From contig BCHH01000002.1 of NCBI GenBank assembly GCA_001599595.1, positions 658,390 to 722,389 of the forward strand: a stretch of DNA of 64,000 nucleotides, in the 5' to 3' direction. Shown in pieces: positions 46,025 to 54,337 of the stretch. The position numbers and the translations under genes were made by a program. Source of the stretch: Beverwykella pulmonaria. Its lineage: Eukaryota; Ascomycota; Dothideomycetes; Pleosporales; Melanommataceae. Position 1 is the stretch's first letter. Every line of letters begins with the position of its first letter. The notes under the pieces are model-generated. The model was not told the origin of the DNA. It did not search any database and worked only from the letters and a program-made list of their open reading frames with translations.

Positions 46025-46863
46025 ATGTCTCCAAAGCCAGCATATCAGGAGCTACCCTTACAGGACGACGACCGTTCTTCCACCGATGTTGAGGAAGCAT
46101 GTAGTGGAGATGATCACGACTGGAAAACTACACGATCGCAAAACCGAGGCCAGTGGAGGTGGATTGTTGATGTCTTTCTTCTGCTCATAATAGCTGGCCT
46201 TTTCGTCGACAAACAATTGGCCAGTCCACGTGGCCATTTCGAAATCACAGGCGACGTGACGGGCTTCGCTCCGCAATTTTCGGAAAAGATCGTGTCTTTC
46301 AAGCCGGACCTAGGGTTCGTACCCGAGAATACGTCTGCATTCTGGGACAGCGAAGTGCGGGACAAGTGGCTCAGTATCGTCCCCAGAGGCCTGGGCTACG
46401 TCCGCGTCGATGAGCCCGATGAATACGAAGACCTCCCCACGCCGATTCATGATTATTCAAACATGACTGTCTTTACAACATCGATGCCGCATCAACTACA
46501 TTGTCTCGTAAGCATGGTGTTATTGATAGCTTTGCTCTTTCGTTTATGGTTAGGCTGACGTGTCGCCACAAGTACAATATTCTCGAAGTGTACTCCGCCA
46601 TTACATCCGAGAATCCACACAACGTGTTGACGGAAATGACATTCCATCTTCAACACTGCTTCGAGTATCTTCGATTGAGTATCATGTGCTGTGGTGATAT
46701 TGCGCTGGAAGGCGCGCAAACATCGTTTCCGGAGGGCTTCCCGGGGAGCGACGGCTGGGACGCGAAGCATGTCTGCAGAGATTATGGAGAAGTGTATAAT
46801 TATCTCGACGAGCGGAGAGCGACGGATCGCGTGTGGATTGGGGGGTCAGACGACATCCATTGA
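46025..46863 (+). CDS. UstYa-like (DUF3328) RiPP oxidase C
   Basis: Two exons join in phase across a GTAAGC..CCACAAG intron (about 46510-46574), giving about 258 residues from Met 46025 (MSPKPAYQELPLQ). One TM (WIVDVFLLLIIAGLFV) near residues 45-60 is followed by the lumenal domain: PHQLHCL at the exon end, then YNILEVYSAITSENPHN, HLQHCFEYLRLSIMCCGDIA, LEGAQTSFPEGFPGSDGWDA and KHVCRDYGEVYNYLDERRA. This is the canonical UstYa C-terminal arrangement (HQLHC, HCFEYLR, MC-x-x-D, and the W-D-x-x-H-x-C-[RK]-[DN]-Y end). It is co-oriented with the precursor, about 0.5 kb downstream. It is the closest to textbook UstYa of the three. Confidence 0.92.
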
Positions 46864-47804
46864 AAGAAAGAATAGGGCAGCGTGCTGGCAGTGCATCGTA
46901 GCTCAGATAGGTAGTATTTTCATCCATGGACATGATCTTGATCACCGAGCACCAAGACCTGATGAGGTGGTGATGGAGTGAGAGGTGATGCTGTTGACGA
47001 CGCGGCGATGATAGTGAAGTTTGCGATAAGCCAAGCCACTCGCTATCCCGTTCGGGAGCTATCGGTACCGGTACGGTACCGGTAATACCTTCCCGTAATA
47101 TTTCCCAATCGAAGCCTGTCACCCACCGCAAGCCTGGCCCAGAGAATATTTCTCAACTCATTGAAAGTATTCGGTATGGCGCAACGTTCCAGAAACAATT
47201 GGCTGCATTCTAACACATCGTTCGGGAAGTTCGACTAATAACAACAATGAAATAGGAGCTAAGGGTGACTAAGCCGTCTTGCGCAGTCAGGTCAAAAAAC
47301 GCTCACTACAAACAAATTTGTGCGCAACTCCGTGCCATTTCTAGAGCTACATCCCAAAAGACGAGATTGGCTTACTCCAACGGATTTCTTAGCTAGGTGA
47401 CCTGGTGAAGGCTCTCACTACCGAGGGACGTTCGACAAGGTTTTCTCATTAAAGATCAGTATTCTACATGGGAAAGGAGGTGAAATAGGTAAATTTAGAT
47501 TGGGAAGTCTTGAGTCTACCCACCATTTATGTAAGCAGGGTGTAAGTAAGAGGGTATAAAGGTGTGTATTTTGTATGTGGTATATACAGCTGATTGGCCA
47601 TGACATATACGCGTGACTGGCAAGTTGTCCTAGGCTTACAATTTATCCTCCTTCATTGTCAACTCATAGTCATAAATGTTTAATCATAATTTTGCACATC
47701 CAATTCGATTAGTTCCAAAATTTTGAATATATGAGCATGTAAGCAGGGTGTAGGGGAAAGAGGATCAAGATGTGACTTCTGTGTGAATTACGTACAGCTG
47801 ATAT
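46864..47804. other. Intergenic with a duplicated GTAAGCAGGGTGTA repeat
   Basis: It contains two copies of a dispersed repeat starting GTAAGCAGGGTGTA, at 47531 and 47739 (208 bp apart). Each is followed by an AG-rich stretch and a CAGCTGAT block. Related copies lie at about 56672 and 61588. A GGTACCGGTACGGTACCGG palindromic run is at about 47068. No gene recognised. Confidence 0.45.
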
Positions 47805-47989
47805 TGTCACGTGTCGCACGTGTTCTACCATACGTTGTCATGCACGTACCATACCATATGTTCAATTCTAGCTATCTCACCCTTCATGGGTATATATAGT
47901 CGTCGTGCGAGCAGTCAGCTCTTCACGGCTTTCACTCTTTATACACACTTTACCCATCGGACGATTGACTTCCTCTTCTCATCGTGACA
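47805..47989. repeat. Solo LTR-like element, copy 4 (opposite orientation)
   Basis: 185-bp copy, inverted relative to copies 1-3: it starts TGTCACGTGTCGCACGTG and ends CATCGTGACA. The flanks are GATAT (left) and GAGAT (right), matching at four of five bases. It is longer than copy 3 because of an internal duplication around CACGTACCATACCATATG. It includes GGGTATATATAGTCGTCGTG and CTTTATACACACTTTACCC blocks. Confidence 0.75.
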
Positions 47990-48300
47990 GAGATATATGA
48001 CGGACTGATTTAGTCAGTAGCACATCCATGTGACGATATGGTACCGGTATCCTGGGCTTCCACATTCTAGGTCACAATATGAATGATAAGGATTAATCAG
48101 TCCATTTACTGTCATGAAGGTGGACAGAGAAAAAAAACATGATTTGTTCGAAATGGATATTCTTCTCAAGAGTAGAAATTCTTTCTTCATCTTCACCGCC
48201 TCGCACATTAACATAAAGTTTCCAGCCTCATCTACTTCTATCTCACCACCTTGCTTCCGCCTCTCATTCACCTCCACTTCCCATAACCAATCTTTCTCCC

Positions 48301-49113
48301 TTGGGAAACAGTTCCAGCAAATACAAGGAGGAAGGTGATGATCGGCTCGCCGACAATCAGGCTGACACCGTTTTAGAAGCCCGCAATCGCGCCATCACTA
48401 CTCAATGGAAGGCAGAAAGCATTCAAGCCACTAGAAACTTCAACCACCACTTCAGCACCAACCTTACCACTCTGCGGGACCGTCGTAGTCCCTTCTCCGT
48501 CCAAAATTTGAGCCAGCCGCCTTTATGAACAACTCGCCGAATTACCAATCCACCACCGCTGCCCCTATCATCAATGCCACCGCCGTAATTAGCAGGTGCG
48601 GATTCAAGGTCCATGAGGGTGTCGATAGTGTCATAAAAAAGGTCCCATATACGATCAACGAAGCCATAGAGGCTGTGAAGAATTCGGTGTGAAGAAGGTC
48701 GCGGCGGCAACTCGTTAATTAGGGTAAGCAACACGCTATGGCGCTAAAAAAATTGGTGGAATTCCGATCCGAAATTGACCGCCCTCGTCATAGTGGCTAT
48801 ACTCGTCACGATCATCTTCGGCGCATGTACACCACTGTTTCCCCGCAGTATCGAGTTCTCTGCTGCGGGACCTGTTGCTAGTGTACGTCAACTTTATCGT
48901 TTCTTCATGACCAAAAACTTTACTCACTGACGACTACTAGGCAACATGTAGCTGGGTGGTAAACTAGTATCGGTAACATGGCTAAAGGGACTCTATTTGA
49001 GTTCTTGCAGAGTGCGGTTATGGTTGGCTGTTGGATGGTCATCTTGGGATTTACTACGTCCGAGATCTCTGTTGCAGTGTTTGCTGTGGCTATTGTGTTG
49101 TGGAAGAGGTAAC
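48301..49113 (+). pseudogene. IFI6/IFI27-like membrane protein, pseudogene
   Basis: The frame starts GNSSSKYKEEGDDRLADNQA, with TTG at 48301 where an ATG for an N-myristoylation-type MGNSSSK start would be expected. It continues FNHHFSTNLTTLRDR, and homologous-looking sequence continues in other frames: MNNSPNYQSTTAAPIINATA, ALVIVAILVTIIFGACTPLF, EFSAAGPVAS. After an intron-like GTACGT..TACTAG stretch come VAGW, a TAA, then TSIGNMAKGTLFEFLQSAVM and SVAVFAVAIVLWKR. The hydrophobic segment with AGPVA and SIGN-x-x-xGTLF-x-x-LQSA is the fungal ISG12/IFI27-like signature. The stop in GW*TSIGN is explained by CAA-to-TAA. The dead start codon, a frameshift and a stop make it non-functional. Confidence 0.6.
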
Positions 49114-49519
49114 AGAAGGAAGAGGGGTGGATGGAATGACCTGGGGTGAAGATAATGAGGAAATATATGAGGAGGGGAGCAGGGATGTGGAGACTGATAT
49201 GGGAGTAAGAGTGATTCTGTGAAGCTGTCTAATCAGTATCGGAACTGTTGTGGGAAAGCCAATTAGGGAGTGAGCATGAATAAGGCGGTAGACAGTTTGG
49301 GGTTCGGTGATAATACATTTTCATGCAAATTTACGATGACTGAATGGTTGGAAGGGTAATTGGTGAGCATGATCTCGTTTGGTCTAATGATTATTAGTTC
49401 GAGCGATTGAACATTTTCCTTGAAATTACAGAACACAGTCAGGACGAGGAAAAAAGCGAATATAAGAGTAAATTGAATTGTGATAACACTCAAAAGTGCA
49501 GGAGCTTTTCCACAAGCAC
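49114..49519. other. Intergenic
   Basis: No gene recognised between the pseudogene and the NmrA-like gene. Confidence 0.4.
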
Positions 49520-50443
49520 CTAGTGCAGAGGTTTAATCGCCCCTTCTGCCAAAACCTTGTCCTTATTCTTCTCGAGAAACATCTTAAAGGTCGTAAGCGA
49601 AATCCCGTACTTCTTGACCTCCTCGGGATTCCAAAGTTTCGCCATTCCAATCGACAACATCTGTCCAGCAATCACCGGATTAGTAGCCACCTCCTTTGCC
49701 GTCTCTTCCTCGGTGCGATACACGACTTTTACATCACGCCCTGCGGCCCTCGAGAGTTCCTTTGTGATATCTGGAACTGCGAGGTTCTCACTAGCAAGGC
49801 TGAGAATTTTTCCTTCAAATCGCTTGGGGTCCTCAAACACGACTGCTGCCAAGGCACCGATGTCGTTGGGATCGATGAGTGGGAGGGGGTGGTCGGGACT
49901 ATAGCTGTTCAAGAACGTGCCGGATGCTAGCTCAGGGAAAGCGTAGCTTGCGAAAGGTGCTATGAGATTCGTCATGAAATAGCCAGGTCTGATGATGGCG
50001 AATGGGATTCCAGAGGCTTTGACTAATTTTTCGACTTCACCCTTTCCGGCTATGGCAGGAGCCACAATGCTGTTCCCCAGCTTCTCTTTGATATTCGGAT
50101 CATTGAGTGGCAGACTCGTAGAGTGCACAATGAAATTTACCCCAAATTTCTTTGCAGCGTCCAGGGTAGCCGCTGCCTCCCGGGTCTCAGCATCGTCTGT
50201 GAAGGACGGCATCTGGTTCAGGAAGACGGCGGAACAACCCGCAATAGCAGCTTCCACGGACGAGATATCACTGAGCTCTCCTTTGTAGAGCTCGGCTCCG
50301 ATGTTCTTCAGTTCCAGCGCGCGAGCGTCTTCGGGGTCGCGGACAAGTGCATGAATGACCCATCCCGCTTTGAGGAGATGTTGCGCGACGGCTTTTCCTT
50401 GAGAGCCGGTTGCTCGGATCACGAGAGCAGCTTTCGATACCAT
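49520..50443 (-). CDS. NmrA-like NAD(P)-binding protein (atypical SDR)
   Basis: Intact single exon of 307 codons starting MVSKAALVIRATGSQGKAVA. The dinucleotide-binding loop reads RATGSQG, with Arg in place of the usual first Gly of GATGxxG. Further SDR/NmrA landmarks are LVRDPEDARALELKNIGAEL, FLNQMPSF, NFIVHSTSLPLND, IIRPGYFMTNL, LPLIDPNDIGALAAVVFEDP and a C-terminal helical cap. NmrA-like proteins act as redox-sensing regulators or as NAD(P)H-dependent reductases of quinones and isoflavone-like compounds. It is divergent from a Zn2Cys6 regulator 523 bp away. That pairing recalls the NmrA/GATA-factor and cluster-regulator pairs of fungi, but direct interaction is only a guess. Confidence 0.85.
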   Translation of the reverse strand: MVSKAALVIRATGSQGKAVAQHLLKAGWVIHALVRDPEDARALELKNIGAELYKGELSDISSVEAAIAGCSAVFLNQMPSFTDDAETREAAATLDAAKKFGVNFIVHSTSLPLNDPNIKEKLGNSIVAPAIAGKGEVEKLVKASGIPFAIIRPGYFMTNLIAPFASYAFPELASGTFLNSYSPDHPLPLIDPNDIGALAAVVFEDPKRFEGKILSLASENLAVPDITKELSRAAGRDVKVVYRTEEETAKEVATNPVIAGQMLSIGMAKLWNPEEVKKYGISLTTFKMFLEKNKDKVLAEGAIKPLH

Positions 50444-50965
50444 TCTGGGCGTTATTTGATGGGAGATAGAAAGCTCAGATGTGGGGCGAAGAGCTTAGCG
50501 TATTGAGTGGTTGAGAAGGCTTTGGATGAAATGGAAAGAGAGTGCAAATGGGAAAGGGAATGCTTAAGTATTCGGACCAACAAACTGCCACTCATGTCTT
50601 GCCATGATCCAAGTTTCCTAATATGCCTCAACACTCTTGGATCTTGATACGATACAGCGCCTTTGGATGTTCCCGATGGAAGTCCGCACTCCTCCTAGCG
50701 CCACAGCGGGAGTCCGCACTCGTATGTTCGGCCTGCCGCGGGGACGAACACTATGATACGCGATATAGAGGATTCAATCCTTCGAGATGGACAAAGATGA
50801 TTCCGATGTCCCATGCACTGATCGTCCGTGGTGGTGCAGTTGGGATGCTGGGAGAGGCTGACGCAACAAGAGACATGGTCGATGCTGACGTAATCATGCA
50901 CTGACGTAATCAATCTCCAGCCTTACGCTTCACGCGTCTCACGCTCTACGGTTCAACACCACACA
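50444..50965. promoter_or_regulatory. Divergent promoter, NmrA-like / Zn2Cys6 regulator
   Basis: 522 bp shared upstream region. It contains a direct repeat of GTCCGCACTC (about 50682 and 50713, 31 bp apart) and a repeated GCTGACGTAATC/ACTGACGTAATC pair near 50885-50910, the second resembling a CRE/bZIP-like TGACGTAA site. Function not shown. Confidence 0.5.
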
Positions 50966-52186
50966 ATGCCCCCCGAACGATACCGGACGAATAACCCCCA
51001 GGGTCGACAGAAGTCATGCTCTGAGTGCGCGAAATCGAAGCGTCGCTGCGATCTCCGCCAGCCAAGCTGTCTACGGTGTACCCGACAGGACTTGACATGT
51101 CTCTATCCACCTCCTCCCGTTGCTTCTGAGACGCCCCGCTCTCGGAGTGCATCCATATCTCTAGAGGCCGTCGTGGACGATCAATTTGCGTTTCCGTTTG
51201 ACATTCCGACGTTTTCGAATGGACAGGACCTCGAGATTTTGGATTTGGACTTTACCACTGGGCTTGGGTCCCTTCCAGCCTCTTTTGACGATCAATTACA
51301 TGGTGAGCTTGACGATGCTCTCCCTCTCACGCGGCATAACTACCTTCCTGGGAAACTCTTCTCGGCCTCTCATATATCCTCTTATGCCCAATCACGCGTC
51401 GAGTTCTCTATTGAGCAGCTCAAAGCAGCCCCGGCCATGATGGTTCAGGAGAACCAAACTCCCTGGTGTCATCCACGCTTGTATGAAGACTACATGCCTC
51501 GGTCTCTCCAAGATGCATACGCCGCCTGTGCTTTGTACTCTTCTAGGAATGATGTGAACGCAACATTTGTCGCGAGGCATATCACTGATCACGTGAAGGA
51601 ATTGTTAGACACACCAGTGCCATCCAACTCTACCGAGCTCCTCGCTCGAGCCCAAGCGCTAGTTCTATATCAGACTATGCTAGTCTTCAGCGGAGATATC
51701 CGCTACTACAGTCAAGTCAACGGGCTATTACACCATATGGAAGACGTTGGGAACTCCCTCAAGACCCTTGTTGATCAAGAGAGTGATCCATCTGGTTCTC
51801 TTACATTGTACCCCAGCATGTCCGCTCGAGCGGCTTGGAAATCTTACATCTTCCGCGAGGCTGCGAGACGCAGTCTTCTTATTCTTTTTCACTTTGTCGC
51901 CATGTGCAACCTTCTCCGAGGACATTTGAATTCATGCGCTCATCATCGCTCTGCGGGGAACCGGGTAACACTGTCGGCGCATTTGTGGAACGCCACCTCT
52001 GTTTTCGATTTTGCCATGGCCTGGAATGAGAGGAAACATCACCTTGTAAAGGATCTCGACTTCACGGAAGTGCTACAGACAGCCCGCGCAGACGATATTG
52101 ACGCCTTTGGAAGGATGATTATGACCGGTGTTTTGGGGCTCGACGACATGAGAGGGTGGTTTCATACAAGAGGTGGAACGTTCTGA
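50966..52186 (+). CDS. Zn(2)-Cys(6) transcription factor
   Basis: Intact single-exon frame of 406 codons. The binuclear cluster is Cys18, 21, 28, 35, 38 and 45 (CSECAKSKRRC then DLRQPSCLRCTRQDLTCLYP), spacing C-x2-C-x6-C-x6-C-x2-C-x6-C, directly after a basic N-terminus. No long coiled coil follows. Residues about 75-110 are acidic/hydrophobic (FPFDIPTFSNGQDLEILDLD), a possible activation segment. The C-terminal two thirds resemble the abbreviated regulatory domain of fungal Zn-cluster proteins (QDAYAACALYSSRNDVNATF and LDDMRGWFHTRGGTF at the end). It is a nuclear DNA-binding regulator. It is divergent from the NmrA-like gene and about 4 kb from the last UstYa gene, so it could be the RiPP cluster regulator, but no binding-site evidence supports that. 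Confidence 0.9.
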   Translation: MPPERYRTNNPQGRQKSCSECAKSKRRCDLRQPSCLRCTRQDLTCLYPPPPVASETPRSRSASISLEAVVDDQFAFPFDIPTFSNGQDLEILDLDFTTGLGSLPASFDDQLHGELDDALPLTRHNYLPGKLFSASHISSYAQSRVEFSIEQLKAAPAMMVQENQTPWCHPRLYEDYMPRSLQDAYAACALYSSRNDVNATFVARHITDHVKELLDTPVPSNSTELLARAQALVLYQTMLVFSGDIRYYSQVNGLLHHMEDVGNSLKTLVDQESDPSGSLTLYPSMSARAAWKSYIFREAARRSLLILFHFVAMCNLLRGHLNSCAHHRSAGNRVTLSAHLWNATSVFDFAMAWNERKHHLVKDLDFTEVLQTARADDIDAFGRMIMTGVLGLDDMRGWFHTRGGTF

Positions 52187-52535
52187 AAACTCAGCTGACA
52201 AACAGCGAATGTGTCAGAGGAATTCGTGTGGACTAGCTGAGTCCTGTTAGACTTAGTGCAATCGTCTGAACAACTTCGGACAAGCCGGTATACCGGATGG
52301 CGGCGCACCTGTTCACATAGAGAGAAAACGTCAGGTAAAGGCAAGATTGATCAGTTAGAAGACAAAAGCCTCCGTCTAAACCCGCTTGCAGCTTTTGCCT
52401 CTGCCTAAATGACTTGTCCTATGAGCCTCTGGAGTGGCTTTTCTAATTTTCTTGGAGACATAGCGAGCTATTAATCGCCGTCATGTCACCCGAGAGATCG
52501 AAGTTTGCGGATTGCTCCTACCCTGCTTACCCTGC
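52187..52535. other. Intergenic
   Basis: Nothing recognised between the regulator and the coiled-coil frame. Confidence 0.4.
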
Positions 52536-53060
52536 CTACCGACGCCGGCCACCAAATCCAAATCCCAGGTTATCACCTAAGAACTTGCGCTCCTTTGGTC
52601 GGTTCGTCAGATCCATGGAACGTAACCTCGCCGCTTCTGCTGTAGTCAGCTCTGCTTCTAGCTTGGCATTGCTCTCGCGGAGCTCTTGCTCCTCCTTCTG
52701 GCACCTGTGATATGATGCCGGGCGAGAGTCGCGCTCTTGACGATAGCGCTCACTCTCCTTCACGCCACATTGGCTGGAAGATCGAGATGGAGATCGGAGG
52801 CGTTGAGGAAGAGCATACTCTCGGTGATTAGACCAGTGATGATGGTACAGTCGACTCTCGTTAGCGCGATACAATTTTTGTATCGCAGCATCGCAGCATC
52901 GAGGCACTAGGCTTGGTTTAGAAGGTATTAGGCTTGATACAGACGCTACTAGGCTTAATATAGAAGCTATTAGGCCTAATTCTACTGCTAGCGCAATATC
53001 ATCAAGATCGCACTAACGAGAGTCGACTGTAGTCGTCCTGCTACTCCTCGCCGCGCCGGT
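52536..53060 (-). pseudogene. Coiled-coil open frame split by a MITE
   Basis: On the minus strand a protein-like tail runs HHHWSNHREYALPQRLRSPS, SQCGVKESERYRQERDSRP, CQKEEQELRESNAKLEAELT, ending GDNLGFGFGGRRR at 52536. The middle is a plausible coiled coil. The frame's upstream continuation is interrupted at 52846 by the MITE at 52848-53029. Just beyond the element, sequence GTAGCAGGACGAC could be an intron acceptor plus the first codons. I cannot find the rest of the gene and do not recognise the family. A fortuitous frame is possible. Confidence 0.35.
52848..53029. mobile_element. pogo/Tigger-type MITE with ~25-bp TIRs and TA target duplication
   Basis: 182-bp element. The left end CAGTCGACTCTCGTTAGCGC is mirrored by the inverted right end (GCACTAACGAGAGTCGACTG, ending at 53029), and the element is flanked by TA on both sides (52846-47 and 53030-31). 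Ends beginning CAGT with a TA duplication are typical of pogo/Fot1-like Tc1-mariner elements. There is no transposase. The interior has direct repeats of the form CTAGGCTT..TAGAAG. It is a non-autonomous miniature element. Confidence 0.85.
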
Positions 53061-54337
53061 TCTTTTGTAGAGCCAACCCTTATCGCTCACGGTCGGCTTC
53101 CTTTCCTTTATCAATTGTTTATCGACGTTTCGCTCCCCCTCACCCGTCTCCTCAGGGCCACAGTTTGATCTCACAGCAGACCAAAACGGCACTCCATCTC
53201 CTGCCACTTCTACCATATGGTTTCTCGGCAACGGCGCCTATGGCTGCGCCCACAAAACTCTCTCACTTCCACAGTTTACCGATCCCGAACTTCTCCGCGG
53301 CAGTCAGCGGATGATGACGCCGCGGACACTTGAGTCCATTCTCGCAAATGTATCTAGTCATAAAAGTGGTATAGCAGAAACCGAGATTGTATTCAAGCGT
53401 GCTCCCGCACTACGAGGGGTTCACGCGAACATCTCCATTCTTGAACTTGGTCATCAGCTTCTCTAGGATCTAGATTTCCAAGTGTTCGTAGTAGGAGCGG
53501 ATGTTAAAAGCCGTGGGCGAGATGCAGTTGTTTTTATCAGCTCTGTGCGCTGCATGTTTGAGGTATTCGATGCGCAAGTACAGTTGCCGGGGCCAAAATA
53601 CGTTCACGTATACACTGGAATATACTGCGACCGTTATATGAACACAGGCGCCATTTTCAGTCGCGAGCTCGCTCTCGCGCTCCTTCGCAGATGCATTTTC
53701 GACCCCGCGCAAGGGAAGGGCAGTAGTGTCGTCCAGCAAGCTCTCTATTATTATGTTCTCTTGTTCTTTCTTGTTGGACAGCCGCTGTATGGAATACGGA
53801 GGAAGAATTGGCGGCAGTGTCATAGGCGTATGAGGCTTGAGGTTGACACAAGAGAGGCGGCGGGGGAGGCGGACTGCGAGGTTCGGGTGGCCCGCCAAAG
53901 TGTCCTGGCTGTCCTAATTGTCTATCTGCCATTACAGGTGCAAGTTGCGAAGCTAGTGGAAGGTATGTGTGGTGGATGTGGGAGCACCGTGTCAAGTCGA
54001 CATAGTAGGTTGTCTTCTAAAGATTATCTGATGGCTTTTTTCACCGCTGGAGTGCCTGCACGTGCAAGCAGTGAGACGAAAGTGTCAAAGATTAAGTGCT
54101 TCATTTCAGTAAGAAGCCAGAAAGATGGGCAGAGCTCCACACTGCACTGTCGTAGCTATGTACTTCGGAGTGTACGGCACCGGAGCTAACATGTAGGGAT
54201 ATCTCCAATTATATGTAAGTTCCTGAACACTGACAACTCTTTGCGAGGGTGAGATGTCACATGTTGCGACTGTGCGATTTTTTTTCTCGGAATAAAAAGT
54301 TTATTGTACGACAAGTATCGATGTCGAATCCAAGTCT
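53061..54337. other. Region with competing open frames, no gene assigned
   Basis: A plus-strand frame from about 53159 to 53467 reads STIWFLGNGAYGCAHKTLSL, RMMTPRTLESILANVSSHKS and VHANISILELGHQLL before a stop; it looks like an exon and has no start of its own. A minus frame at about 53932-53660 starts MADRQLGQPGHFGGPPEPRS and is proline-rich. A 235-codon plus frame (53482-54189) overlaps both. I cannot decide between them or name a family. Confidence 0.3.

Noticed and set aside
53482..54189. 235-codon plus-strand ORF
   Set aside because: No domain, unusual composition, and it overlaps other equally plausible frames on both strands; not supported as a gene.
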